A stretch of DNA of 64,000 nucleotides from Candidatus Ruminococcus avistercoris (GTDB lineage: Bacteria > Bacillota > Clostridia > Lachnospirales > Lachnospiraceae): NCBI GenBank assembly GCA_019120315.1, contig DWVJ01000034.1, positions 62,001 through 126,000 on the forward strand. The letters run 5' to 3'. Position 1 is the first letter of the stretch. Each line of letters begins with the position of its first letter. The position numbers were made by a program, and so were the translations under genes. The notes under the pieces are model-generated. The model made no database searches. It was given only the letters and a program-made list of their open reading frames with translations, and was not told where the DNA came from. Positions 8,787 through 17,840 of the stretch are shown in pieces.

Positions 8787-9487
8787 TGACAGAAATTCTG
8801 AATGCGTTGGCACAGCTGATACAAAAGTCTGTCTGGATTGCGCCGCTTTTGTGTCTGGCTGCCGGTGTGATCACGTCATTTACGCCGTGTTCCCTGTCCA
8901 GTGTGCCGGTGGTGATCGCGTATGTCGGGGGAGCCGCCGGAGGGAATCAAAAGAAGGCGTTTCGCCTTTCTCTTACCTTGGCGCTGGGGATGGCCCTGAC
9001 TTTTGGAGTTTTTGGAACGCTTGCTTCCGTGCTGGGCCATCTGCTCCATGGGATCGGTATGTGGTGGCATCTGCTGCTGGGAGCCATTATGATTCTGATG
9101 GCTTTGCAGGTATGGGGGGTGATCCGGCTGATTCCGGATCATCACTGTCATACCGCGGCGACGACGAAGAAGGGATACCTGGGCGCCGTTGCGGCCGGAG
9201 TGCTAAGCGGCGTGTTCGCTTCACACTGTGCCACGCCGGTGATGATTGCGCTGCTGGCGCTGGCAGCGGAATCCGGCAGCGCTCTGTGGGGAATTTTTCT
9301 GCTGGCAGTCTATGCGGTTGGGCACAGTATCCTGACCGTAGTGGCGGGAACCAGCTACAGTACCGTAGAGAAATGGCTGAACGATCCGGCCTATGAAAAA
9401 ATCAGCAGAAGACTGCGGAACGTTCTGGGCCTTGTTATCCTGATCATCGGCATACTGATGATCTATTTTGCATTTTTACCCGATTAA
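8786..9487 (+). CDS. CcdA-like thiol-redox membrane protein
   Basis: Integral membrane protein of 233 residues with about six hydrophobic helices, of the CcdA/DsbD transmembrane family that moves reducing equivalents across the membrane. Two cysteines sit in equivalent places of the two half-repeats: SFTPCSLSSVP near the N-terminus and FASHCATPVM in the second half, matching the cysteine-proline pattern of the family. The start codon overlaps the ABC-F stop, so translation is coupled. No extracytoplasmic thioredoxin partner is encoded beside it. Confidence 0.83.
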   Translation: MTEILNALAQLIQKSVWIAPLLCLAAGVITSFTPCSLSSVPVVIAYVGGAAGGNQKKAFRLSLTLALGMALTFGVFGTLASVLGHLLHGIGMWWHLLLGAIMILMALQVWGVIRLIPDHHCHTAATTKKGYLGAVAAGVLSGVFASHCATPVMIALLALAAESGSALWGIFLLAVYAVGHSILTVVAGTSYSTVEKWLNDPAYEKISRRLRNVLGLVILIIGILMIYFAFLPD

Positions 9488-9509
9488 ATGTGAGGGAGGA
9501 ACAAAAGCG

Positions 9510-10421
9510 ATGAAAAAACCGACATTGGTAATTATGGCTGCAGGTATGGGCAGCCGGTACGGCGGGCTAAAACAGATCGATCCTGTGGATGAACAGGGAC
9601 ATATTATCATGGATTTTTCCATTTACGATGCGGCCAAAGCAGGATTTGAAAAGGTTGTCTTCATTATTAAAAAGGAGAATGAACAGGACTTTCGGGAAAA
9701 AATCGGAGACCGTATCAGCGAAAAGATGGAGGTGGCTTACGTATACCAGGAGCTGACCAATCTTCCGGAGGGCATTCAGGTTCCAGAAGGGAGAGTGAAG
9801 CCCTGGGGAACCGGCCATGCCGTGCTCTGTGCGGCCAACGAAATCGACGGCCCCTTTGCAGTGATCAACGCAGACGATTATTATGGCTCACATGCCTTTG
9901 CCGTTATCTACCGGTATCTGACGTCACATGAGGACGACGAGCGGTATCGGTACGCCATGGTGGGATATCAGCTGGAGAATACATTGACCGAAAACGGTTA
10001 TGTGGCCAGGGGAATCTGCGAGACGGATGAGGAAGGATATCTGGCCAAAATTACAGAGAGGACTCATATCGAGAAAAAAGAAGACGGAGCCGCCTACACG
10101 GAAGACGGGGGACAGACCTGGGTGCATCTTCCTAAAAATTCTGTGGTTTCCATGAACATGTGGGGATTTTCCGCAAGCTTTCTTATTGAACTGCGCAGGA
10201 GGTTTCCACGCTTCCTGGAAAAAACACTGGCGGAGAATCCGCTGAAAGGGGAGTATTTTCTTCCTTTTGTGGTGGGCGAACTGCTGGCGGAAAAAGCGGC
10301 CACAGTACAGGTGTTGAAAACAATGGACAAGTGGTATGGTGTGACTTACAAAGAAGACAAGCCGGCAGTGATGGAGGCCATCCGCCAAATGAAAGAGAGC
10401 GGTCTGTATGAAGGGATCTGA
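9510..10421 (+). CDS. Sugar-phosphate nucleotidyltransferase family protein
   Basis: A 303-residue nucleotidyltransferase. The N-terminal signature MAAGMGSRYGGLKQIDPV is the NTP-binding loop of this family, and VINADDYYG carries the metal-binding aspartates. The ATG at 9510 follows a GAGGGAGGA ribosome binding site; an upstream in-frame start at 9468 would overlap the preceding gene and is less likely. The exact sugar is unknown. The next gene, an acyltransferase, overlaps its end by 14 bp, suggesting both modify a cell-surface or exported glycan. Confidence 0.85.
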   Translation: MKKPTLVIMAAGMGSRYGGLKQIDPVDEQGHIIMDFSIYDAAKAGFEKVVFIIKKENEQDFREKIGDRISEKMEVAYVYQELTNLPEGIQVPEGRVKPWGTGHAVLCAANEIDGPFAVINADDYYGSHAFAVIYRYLTSHEDDERYRYAMVGYQLENTLTENGYVARGICETDEEGYLAKITERTHIEKKEDGAAYTEDGGQTWVHLPKNSVVSMNMWGFSASFLIELRRRFPRFLEKTLAENPLKGEYFLPFVVGELLAEKAATVQVLKTMDKWYGVTYKEDKPAVMEAIRQMKESGLYEGI

Positions 10422-11430
10422 GAGGGCGCGGGATTATTTTATTGATAATCTGAAAGCAGTTTTGATTGTACTGGTGATTATCGGTCATTTTTCCGTGAAG
10501 TATGACTGGGTTCCTGCCGTGGAAAGGCTGGGAAAATTGATCTATACTTTCCACATGCCTTGCTTCGTGTTCGTATCCGGCTATCTGGCCAAACGGGTGC
10601 ATAAGGATGGAAAGCTAAGGGCAGATAAAATTTTGTCGTTTTTATGGCTTTATGTGGTGTTTGAAGTGCTGCTGTCTCTGGTGAAATGGTGTTTCGGAGG
10701 CGGCTTTTCTCTCAAGCTGTTTTACGCTTCCCAGGCGCCCTGGTATCTTCTTTCCATGGCTGTCTGGTACCTGATGGTTCCGTTTATCGAACGGATCCGG
10801 CCGTCCTGGATGCTGGCGGGCTCTGTGGCGGCAGGCGTGCTGGCCGGTTATATCGACCGAATCGGGCGGGATTTTTCCATGTCACGAAATTTCGTCTATC
10901 TGCCCTTTTTTATCCTGGGATTTTATGTTACCGGAGAGCAGCTGAGAAAATTTCTGAACAGGAAAATTCTGCGGGTTGCCGCCGTTGTCGTCCTGGCTGG
11001 CACACTGTTTCTGTATCTGTTCCGATATGATTTGCTCCGGTCCTTTCTCGGGGTGATTTTCGGCGCGGTGCCCTACTCCCAGATCGACGCGCTTCCGTCA
11101 GCTGATCTTGGCGGCCCTTTCCGTTTACTATGGTATGGGGCGGCAGTACTGCTCTTTGCCGCTGTGATGCAGATGGTTCCCAGAAAGAAAACGTGGTTCA
11201 GCGTGCTCGGCGCCAGGACGCTGCAAGTCTATGTCCTCCATGTAGTGGTACGGAATGTGCTGATTTACTGCGGTTTCGTGGACTGGTGCCGGATTCTTCC
11301 AGGGGAGATCAATTTCCTGCTGGTGTGGGGCGGTTCCATTCTGCTTGCGATCCTGCTGGGGAATCCTCTGTTCGAGAAGGTATTCCATTTCCTGGAGGGC
11401 GGCCGGCTGTTTGGAAAACTGTTGAAATAA
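10408..11430 (+). CDS. Acyltransferase 3 family membrane protein
   Basis: Polytopic membrane protein of 340 residues with about ten hydrophobic helices. The N-terminus has the acyltransferase-3 pattern: YFIDNLKAVLIVLVIIGHF, with the catalytic-type histidine after the first helix, then FHMPCFVFVSGYLAK. These proteins acetylate or succinylate sugars and cell-surface polymers. It overlaps the nucleotidyltransferase gene by 14 bp. The acceptor is unknown. Confidence 0.88.
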   Translation: MKGSERARDYFIDNLKAVLIVLVIIGHFSVKYDWVPAVERLGKLIYTFHMPCFVFVSGYLAKRVHKDGKLRADKILSFLWLYVVFEVLLSLVKWCFGGGFSLKLFYASQAPWYLLSMAVWYLMVPFIERIRPSWMLAGSVAAGVLAGYIDRIGRDFSMSRNFVYLPFFILGFYVTGEQLRKFLNRKILRVAAVVVLAGTLFLYLFRYDLLRSFLGVIFGAVPYSQIDALPSADLGGPFRLLWYGAAVLLFAAVMQMVPRKKTWFSVLGARTLQVYVLHVVVRNVLIYCGFVDWCRILPGEINFLLVWGGSILLAILLGNPLFEKVFHFLEGGRLFGKLLK

Positions 11431-11458
11431 AACTGCTTTGGTATTTTTGATATAGTTC

Positions 11459-11487
11459 TTGATTCTACATGTTGTATCCTGTATAAT
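11459..11487 (+). promoter_or_regulatory. Sigma-A promoter of trpF
   Basis: TTGATT (11459-11464), 17 bp spacer, TATAAT (11482-11487). It lies between the acyltransferase gene and the trpF start and supports the internal ATG at 11522. Confidence 0.7.
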
Positions 11488-11521
11488 TTATGAGGATTAT
11501 ACAGGAAGGAGCAGACAGAAA

Positions 11522-12169
11522 ATGAACATACCTGAAATAAAGATCTGTGGTTTGATGACGGAGCGGGATGTGCGTCTGATCCATAAATACGAGATAGAAT
11601 ATGCAGGCATCGTTCTTTTTTGTAAAGAAAGCCCGAGAAATAATCCGCCGGACAGAGCCTGGAGACTGGCTGCGCTGCTGGATCGAAAGGTAAAGAAGAC
11701 GGCGGTCGTCGTATCACCTACGCCGGATCAGGTGGAAATGATAGAACATATGAATTTTGATCTGATCCAGATTCACGGCGAACTTTCTAACGAAGTGCTG
11801 GAGTGCTGCCGGCTGCCGGTGCTTCGGGCGTACAATTTGAGCCAGGATCTGGTGAATCCGCAGGAACATGAAAAGATCGTGGGATATGTGCTGGACGCCA
11901 AGATGCCCGGGCAGGGACAGACCTTTGACTGGAGCCTGGCACGGGATTTTGACCGGAAAGGGAAAAAACTGATTCTGGCCGGCGGACTGACGGCGGAGAA
12001 TGTCCGGGAAGGCATCCAGCAGGTATCTCCGGATGTGGTGGATGTCAGTACCTACGTGGAGAGAAAAAATTCCCCGGGTAAAGATGAGGAGAAGATCCGA
12101 AGGTTTGTGGAAGCCGTCCGCTCGGAAAAAAGAAAACGAAAAAGGATGGAAGCGCTGGAGCGGTCATGA
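11522..12169 (+). CDS. trpF: Phosphoribosylanthranilate isomerase
   Basis: TIM-barrel enzyme of tryptophan synthesis that isomerises N-(5-phosphoribosyl)anthranilate to CdRP. Motifs: KICGLMTERDV with the catalytic-type Cys at the N-terminus, IQIHGELS, LILAGGLTAENV and DVSTYVERKNSPGKDEEKI near the C-terminus. The product is 215 residues from ATG 11522, which follows AGGAAGGAG; a start at 11459 would begin inside the -35 element. The C-terminus ends in a basic tail (SEKRKRKRMEALERS). It is a lone gene with its own promoter and terminator and no other trp gene within the window. Confidence 0.87.
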   Translation: MNIPEIKICGLMTERDVRLIHKYEIEYAGIVLFCKESPRNNPPDRAWRLAALLDRKVKKTAVVVSPTPDQVEMIEHMNFDLIQIHGELSNEVLECCRLPVLRAYNLSQDLVNPQEHEKIVGYVLDAKMPGQGQTFDWSLARDFDRKGKKLILAGGLTAENVREGIQQVSPDVVDVSTYVERKNSPGKDEEKIRRFVEAVRSEKRKRKRMEALERS

Positions 12170-12192
12170 TTTTGACCGTTCCGGCCTTTTTT
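12157..12192 (+). terminator. Intrinsic terminator of trpF
   Basis: Arms GGAGCGGTCA and TGACCGTTCC (one wobble pair) are followed, after GGCC, by a T run. The left arm overlaps the trpF stop codon. Confidence 0.75.
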
Positions 12193-12288
12193 CTTGTCGG
12201 GATGTGCCGTGGTGTGCAGAATGAATAAATGATAAAGTTGAGGATTTGTTTTTTTCAGGAAACATGACGAAGAATTTCCCTCATCAAA

Positions 12289-12317
12289 TGGACATACGGC
12301 GTATTTGGTGTTATAAT
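12289..12317 (+). promoter_or_regulatory. Sigma-A promoter of pyruvate:ferredoxin oxidoreductase
   Basis: TGGACA (12289-12294), 17 bp spacer, TATAAT (12312-12317), leaving a leader of about 60 nt before ATG 12385. No other element was recognised between the trpF terminator and this site. Confidence 0.65.
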
Positions 12318-12384
12318 ACCTTTCAAAGGCAATATTATGGGTATTTGCAGCCGATTCATATTAAGCAAGGAGGAAATATAAGAA

Positions 12385-15300
12385 ATGGCAAGAAAGATGA
12401 AAACCATGGATGGCAATCATGCTGCCGCACACGCTTCGTACGCATATTCTGATGTCGCAGCGATTTATCCGATTACCCCATCATCTGTAATGGCTGAAGC
12501 AACAGATGAATGGGCGACACAGGGAAGAAAGAATATTTTCGGACAGGAAGTTCAGGTTACGGAGATGCAGTCAGAAGCAGGTGCAGCAGGTGCAGTTCAC
12601 GGATCTCTGGCAGCCGGCGCTTTGACTACTACATATACAGCTTCTCAGGGATTGCTGCTGATGATTCCCAATCTTTATAAAATTGCAGGCGAGCAGCTTC
12701 CGGGTGTATTCAACGTATCCGCCCGTGCACTGGCAAGCCATGCGCTGTCTATTTTCGGCGATCACTCCGATGTGTACGCCTGCCGTCAGACAGGATGCGC
12801 GATGCTCTGTGAATCCAGCGTGCAGGAGGTTATGGACCTGACGCCGGTGGCACACTGCGCAGCGATCAAAGGCAAAGTTCCTTTTATCAATTTCTTTGAC
12901 GGATTCCGTACCTCCCATGAGATCCAGAAAATTGAAACCTGGGATTACGAGGATCTGAAAGACCTGGTTGATATGGATGCGATTGATGAATTCCGCGCTC
13001 ACGCACTGAATCCCAATCATCCCTGTCAGAGAGGTTCCGCACAGAACCCGGATATCTTCTTTCAGGCAAGAGAAGCATGTAATCCTTATTACGATGCCCT
13101 TCCGGCCATCGTACAGGGCTACATGGATAAGGTAAATGAAAAGATCGGTACGGATTATAAACTGTTCAATTACTACGGAGCAGCAGATGCAGAGCACGTA
13201 ATCGTCGCTATGGGTTCCGTATGTGATACCATCGAGGAGACCATCGATTATCTGCTGGCAGCAGGAAGAAAAGTCGGCGTGGTAAAGGTTCGTCTTTACA
13301 GACCGTTCAGCGCACAGGCACTGATCGACGCGATTCCGGAGTCCGTAAAACAGATTTCCGTACTGGACAGAACAAAAGAGCCGGGCGCTCTTGGCGAGCC
13401 GCTGTACCTGGATGTAGTAGCTGCACTGAAAGGTTCCAAGTTTGACGCGGTTCCGATCTACACAGGACGTTACGGACTGGGATCAAAAGATACTACTCCG
13501 GCACAGATCGTCGCTGTTTATGACAATACAGAAAAGAAGACATTCACCATCGGTATCGAAGATGATGTGACAAACCTGTCCCTGAAACTGGGCGCTCCGC
13601 TGGTAACCACACCGGAAGGAACCATCAACTGTAAGTTCTGGGGTCTGGGCGCAGACGGTACCGTAGGCGCAAATAAAAACTCCATCAAGATCATCGGCGA
13701 TAACACCGATATGTATGCGCAGGCATATTTTGACTATGACTCCAAGAAATCCGGCGGCGTCACCATGTCACACCTGCGTTTCGGAAAGAAACCGATTAAA
13801 TCTACTTACCTGATTCATCAGGCAAACTTTGTAGCTTGCCATAACCCGTCCTATGTTGACAAATACAACATGGTTCAGGAACTGGTTGACGGCGGCACAT
13901 TCCTGCTGAACTGTCCCTGGGATATGGAAGGCATCGAGGCTCATCTTCCCGGACAGGTGAAGAAATTCATGGCAGAGCACAACATTAAATTCTATGTGAT
14001 CGACGGTATCAAGATCGGTAAGGAAATCGGTCTGGGCGGACGGATCAACACCGTTCTCCAGTCTGCATTCTTTAAACTTGCCAATATCATTCCGGAGGAG
14101 GAAGCGATTTCTCTGATGAAAGCAGCTGCAAAGGCTACTTACGGAAGAAAAGGCGATGCTATCGTACAGATGAACTATGACGCCATCGATGCCGGCGCAA
14201 AACAGGTAGTGGAAATCAAAGTTCCCGAAAGCTGGAAGGACGCTTCCGATGACGGACTGTCCATGACAGTTGCCAAAGAAGGAAGAGATGATGTCGTAGA
14301 ATTTGTTAACAAGATCCAGGCAAAAGTAAACGCTCAGGAAGGAAACACTCTGCCGGTATCCGCATTTAAGGATTATGTGGACGGCACTACACCTTCCGGA
14401 TCTTCCGCATATGAGAAACGTGGTATCGCAGTGGATATTCCGGTATGGAATTCCGAGAACTGTATCCAGTGTAACCGTTGTTCCTATGTATGTCCTCACG
14501 CGGTAATCCGTCCCGTTGCTATGACAGCTGAGGAAGCTGCCGCTGCTCCGGAAGGAATGAAGACGCTGCCGCTGACCGGCATGGACGGCTACAGCTTCTC
14601 CATCGTAACATCCGCTCTTGACTGTACCGGATGCGGTTCCTGTGTGAACGTTTGCCCGGGCAAGAAAGGCGCTAAAGCTCTTGCCATGGAAAATATGGAA
14701 GCCAATGTGGGACAGCAGAAATACTTCGATTACGCGGTAAAACTGCCGGAAAAAGAAGACGTTATCGCGAAGTTCAAAGAAGCTACCGTAAAAGGAAGCC
14801 AGTTCAAGACTCCGCTGCTTGAGTTCTCCGGAGCTTGTGCTGGATGCGGTGAGACACCGTACGCGAAACTGATCACTCAGCTGTTTGGCGACAGAATGTA
14901 CATTGCCAACGCAACAGGATGTTCCTCTATCTGGGGTAACTCTTCACCGTCTACACCGTATACGGTGAACGCGGCAGGCAAAGGCCCGGCATGGTCCAAC
15001 TCTCTGTTTGAAGACAACGCCGAGTTCGGTTACGGTATGTTCCTGGCTCAGAAAGCGATCCGCGAAGGTATCAAGGCTGAGGTGGAAGACATCGTGGCAA
15101 ACGGTGAAAATGAAGATGTGAAAGCGGCCGGAAAAGAATGGCTGGAGACTTACGGATGCGGCGCAACCAACGGCGTTGCTACCGATAAACTAGTGGCAGC
15201 TCTGGAAGCCTGCGGATGTGACAGAGCGCAGGCTCTGCTGAAAAAGAAAGATTTCATGGCCAAGAAGTCTCAGTGGATCTTCGGCGGTGACGGATGGGCT

Positions 15301-15927
15301 TACGATATCGGATTTGGCGGTGTTGACCATGTGCTGGCCAGTGGACAGGACGTAAACGTAATGGTATTCGATACAGAAGTTTACTCCAATACCGGTGGAC
15401 AGTCCTCCAAGGCTACACCGACAGGCGCCGTTGCCCAGTTTGCAGCAGGCGGTAAAGAAGTGAAGAAGAAAGATATGGCCAGCATTGCCATGAGCTACGG
15501 TTACGTATATGTTGCTCAGATCTCCATGGGAGCTGACTTCAATCAGACTGTAAAAGCGCTGGCAGAGGCAGAGGCATATCCGGGACCGTCACTGATCATC
15601 GCTTACGCTCCCTGTATCAACCACGGTATCAAGAAGGGTATGAGCAAAGCTCAGACAGAAGAAGAACTGGCAGTAAAAGCCGGATACTGGCATAACTTCC
15701 GCTACAATCCTGCTCTGAAGGCAGAAGGAAAAGACGCCTTTATCCTGGATTCCAAAGAGCCGAATGGCGACTACCAGGCATTCCTGGACGGCGAGGTACG
15801 TTACAATTCTCTGAAACGTGCTAATCCGGCCAAAGCAGAAAGACTCTTTGCTAAGAATGAGGAAGAAGCCAAGGAAAGATATGAATATCTGAAGAAACTG
15901 GTAACTCTGTACGGTGCAGAGAAATAA
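12385..15927 (+). CDS. nifJ: Pyruvate:ferredoxin (flavodoxin) oxidoreductase
   Basis: Single-chain enzyme of 1180 residues that converts pyruvate and CoA to acetyl-CoA, CO2 and reduced ferredoxin, the central step of anaerobic pyruvate use. The domains run in the usual order: N-terminal pyrimidine-binding domain (AIYPITPSSVMAEATDEWA), gamma domain, then two [4Fe-4S] ferredoxin clusters (CIQCNRCSYVCPHA near 690 and CTGCGSCVNVCPG near 747). The C-terminal thiamine-diphosphate domain has GACAGCGETPY and GDGWAYDIGFGG. Full length. It is monocistronic, with its own promoter and a strong terminator, and its regular codon choice suggests high expression. Confidence 0.97.
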   Translation: MARKMKTMDGNHAAAHASYAYSDVAAIYPITPSSVMAEATDEWATQGRKNIFGQEVQVTEMQSEAGAAGAVHGSLAAGALTTTYTASQGLLLMIPNLYKIAGEQLPGVFNVSARALASHALSIFGDHSDVYACRQTGCAMLCESSVQEVMDLTPVAHCAAIKGKVPFINFFDGFRTSHEIQKIETWDYEDLKDLVDMDAIDEFRAHALNPNHPCQRGSAQNPDIFFQAREACNPYYDALPAIVQGYMDKVNEKIGTDYKLFNYYGAADAEHVIVAMGSVCDTIEETIDYLLAAGRKVGVVKVRLYRPFSAQALIDAIPESVKQISVLDRTKEPGALGEPLYLDVVAALKGSKFDAVPIYTGRYGLGSKDTTPAQIVAVYDNTEKKTFTIGIEDDVTNLSLKLGAPLVTTPEGTINCKFWGLGADGTVGANKNSIKIIGDNTDMYAQAYFDYDSKKSGGVTMSHLRFGKKPIKSTYLIHQANFVACHNPSYVDKYNMVQELVDGGTFLLNCPWDMEGIEAHLPGQVKKFMAEHNIKFYVIDGIKIGKEIGLGGRINTVLQSAFFKLANIIPEEEAISLMKAAAKATYGRKGDAIVQMNYDAIDAGAKQVVEIKVPESWKDASDDGLSMTVAKEGRDDVVEFVNKIQAKVNAQEGNTLPVSAFKDYVDGTTPSGSSAYEKRGIAVDIPVWNSENCIQCNRCSYVCPHAVIRPVAMTAEEAAAAPEGMKTLPLTGMDGYSFSIVTSALDCTGCGSCVNVCPGKKGAKALAMENMEANVGQQKYFDYAVKLPEKEDVIAKFKEATVKGSQFKTPLLEFSGACAGCGETPYAKLITQLFGDRMYIANATGCSSIWGNSSPSTPYTVNAAGKGPAWSNSLFEDNAEFGYGMFLAQKAIREGIKAEVEDIVANGENEDVKAAGKEWLETYGCGATNGVATDKLVAALEACGCDRAQALLKKKDFMAKKSQWIFGGDGWAYDIGFGGVDHVLASGQDVNVMVFDTEVYSNTGGQSSKATPTGAVAQFAAGGKEVKKKDMASIAMSYGYVYVAQISMGADFNQTVKALAEAEAYPGPSLIIAYAPCINHGIKKGMSKAQTEEELAVKAGYWHNFRYNPALKAEGKDAFILDSKEPNGDYQAFLDGEVRYNSLKRANPAKAERLFAKNEEEAKERYEYLKKLVTLYGAEK

Positions 15928-15945
15928 TTAAATATCAGTCAGAAG

Positions 15946-15980
15946 AAAAACGGTGCAGCTTAAAGCTGCGCCGTTTTTTT
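15946..15980 (+). terminator. Intrinsic terminator of nifJ
   Basis: Arms AAAAACGGTGCAGCT and AGCTGCGCCGTTTTT with a TAA loop, ending in a T run. Confidence 0.9.
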
Positions 15981-16010
15981 AGAAAATTTACAAAAAATGA
16001 AATCCCCCTA

Positions 16011-16039
16011 TTGACAAAGGATGGGGGTAGGTGTATATT
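16011..16039 (+). promoter_or_regulatory. Sigma-A promoter of the hrcA-dnaK operon
   Basis: TTGACA (16011-16016), 17 bp spacer, TATATT (16034-16039). The CIRCE operator begins 11 bp downstream, over the expected start point. Confidence 0.85.
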
Positions 16040-16050
16040 AGCGTTAGATG

Positions 16051-16077
16051 TTAGCACTCCACTTAATCGAGTGCTAA
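16051..16077. promoter_or_regulatory. CIRCE operator of the dnaK operon
   Basis: Perfect CIRCE arms TTAGCACTC and GAGTGCTAA separated by 9 bp. This is the binding site of HrcA, encoded directly downstream, giving autoregulated heat-shock control. Confidence 0.97.
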
Positions 16078-16102
16078 CAAATCTAAAGAAAGGAGCAGCC
16101 GG

Positions 16103-17140
16103 ATGGAGAAAGAATTGGATGAGAGAAAACAGAAAATCTTGAAAGCCATCATTCAGACTTACCTGGAGACAGGGGAACCGGTGGGCTCCAGAACAATTTC
16201 CAAATATACAGACCTGAATTTAAGTTCTGCGACGATCCGGAATGAAATGTCGGATCTGGAAGATATGGGTTATATCCTTCAGCCCCATACCTCCGCCGGC
16301 AGGATTCCTTCCGATAAAGGATATCGTCTGTATGTGGATGCATTGATGAAGGAAAAAGAAGAAGAAGTTTCTGAAATAAAAGAATTGATGATTCAGAAAA
16401 CTGACCGTATGGAAAAGGTTTTGAAGCAGGTGGTAAAAATCCTGGCCTCCAATACCAATTACGCGACTATGATTACGGGACCATCCTATCACCATACGAA
16501 AGTAAAATTTATTCAGCTTTCCCGGGTGAGTGTGGATCAGCTTCTGGCGGTGATCGTGGTGGACGGCAATATGGTGAGAAACCAGATGATTCATCTGGAA
16601 GAGGAAATGGACGAGGAGACGGTTCTGAAATTAAATCTTCTGCTGAATACTCAGTTAAACGGGCTTACCGTAGAAGAAATCAGTCTTGGCATGATTGCCA
16701 AGATGAAAGAGCAGGCCGGTATCCACAGCGGTGTGGTCAGCCAGGTGGTGGACGCTATCGCGGCGGCGATTTCCGAAGAGGAGGAGATGCCGGTATTTAC
16801 CAGCGGAGCGACCAATATCCTCAAGTATCCGGAACTTTCGGATAACGAGATGGCGGCTCAGCTGATATCTGCGTTTGAGGAAAAGAAGCCTCTGGCAGAT
16901 TTCCTGGAAGAGACCAAGAGCGAAGACGGCGAAGAAACCGGGATCCAGATTTATATCGGCAGTGAATCACCGATTCAGACGATGAAGGACTGCAGCGTCG
17001 TGACGGCCACCTATGAACTGGGGGACGGCATGACTGGTACCATCGGCATCATTGGACCGAAGCGGATGGATTACGAAAATGTGGTAGATAATCTGAAGAC
17101 ACTGAAGGCGCAGCTGGATTCGATCTTCAAGAAAGAATAG
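16103..17140 (+). CDS. hrcA: Heat-inducible transcription repressor HrcA
   Basis: Repressor of class I heat-shock genes, 345 residues. The N-terminal winged helix includes TYLETGEPVGSRTISKY and LSSATIRNEMSDLE; the rest is the HrcA dimerisation domain, including PHTSAGRIPSDKGYRLYVD. It binds the CIRCE at 16051 and the second at 38857. First gene of hrcA-grpE-dnaK-dnaJ, with an AAAGGAG ribosome binding site before ATG 16103. Confidence 0.96.
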   Translation: MEKELDERKQKILKAIIQTYLETGEPVGSRTISKYTDLNLSSATIRNEMSDLEDMGYILQPHTSAGRIPSDKGYRLYVDALMKEKEEEVSEIKELMIQKTDRMEKVLKQVVKILASNTNYATMITGPSYHHTKVKFIQLSRVSVDQLLAVIVVDGNMVRNQMIHLEEEMDEETVLKLNLLLNTQLNGLTVEEISLGMIAKMKEQAGIHSGVVSQVVDAIAAAISEEEEMPVFTSGATNILKYPELSDNEMAAQLISAFEEKKPLADFLEETKSEDGEETGIQIYIGSESPIQTMKDCSVVTATYELGDGMTGTIGIIGPKRMDYENVVDNLKTLKAQLDSIFKKE

Positions 17141-17165
17141 GAAAGGCATTTGCCGGAAGGGTGGA

Positions 17166-17786
17166 ATGAGAATGGCAGAAGAAAAGAAAACAGAAGATAT
17201 GAAAGAAGAAGTAAGCGAGGAAGTGACGGAAAAGGAAGAAACCGAGGCGCAGACAACGGAGCAGGAGTCAGATAAGCAGACCGATGAGGGTGAGACAAAG
17301 GAAGAGACTCCGGAGAAGAAACGGTTCGGAAAGAAAAAAGATAAAAAAGATAAAAAGGATGAAAAAATAGAGGAACTGACGGATCAGCTGAAACGGCAGC
17401 TGGCAGAATTCGACAACTACAGAAAACGCACAGAAAAAGAAAAAGCCAGCATGTATGTGGTCGGCGCCAAAGAAATTGTGGAAAAGATACTTCCCATCGT
17501 CGATAATTTTGAGCGCGGCCTGGCTCAGGTTCCGGAAGAACAGAAGGAAGATCCTTTTGTGGACGGGATGAGCAAGGTATATAAGCAGCTTACCACGGCG
17601 CTGGGCGAGGCAGGCGTGGAGCCGATCGAGGCAGTCGGAAAAGAGTTCGATCCGAACTTCCATAACGCGGTAATGCATGTGGAAGATGATGAAGTTGGAG
17701 AAAATGTCATTGTGGAGGAGTTCCAGAAGGGATACCTTTACAAGGACGTGGTGGTCAGACACAGCATGGTAAAAGTTGCAAACTGA
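17166..17786 (+). CDS. grpE: Nucleotide exchange factor GrpE
   Basis: Co-chaperone that releases ADP from DnaK, 206 residues. An unusually long charged N-terminal region rich in Glu, Lys and Thr (about residues 1-70) precedes the coiled coil (ELTDQLKRQLAEFDNYRKRTEKEK) and the C-terminal beta domain ending FQKGYLYKDVVVRHSMVKV. Two ATGs two codons apart (17166 and 17172) share one GGAAGGG site, so the start is uncertain by two residues. Confidence 0.95.
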   Translation: MRMAEEKKTEDMKEEVSEEVTEKEETEAQTTEQESDKQTDEGETKEETPEKKRFGKKKDKKDKKDEKIEELTDQLKRQLAEFDNYRKRTEKEKASMYVVGAKEIVEKILPIVDNFERGLAQVPEEQKEDPFVDGMSKVYKQLTTALGEAGVEPIEAVGKEFDPNFHNAVMHVEDDEVGENVIVEEFQKGYLYKDVVVRHSMVKVAN

Positions 17787-17840
17787 CCGAAACGAGATAA
17801 CAAGTAAGATTTAGATAAATCATTCAGGAGGTAAATTATT

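Noticed and set aside
8629..9396. Long plus-strand frame overlapping the ABC-F and CcdA-like genes
   Set aside because: It covers the ends of two well-supported genes in another frame and has no recognisable family pattern.
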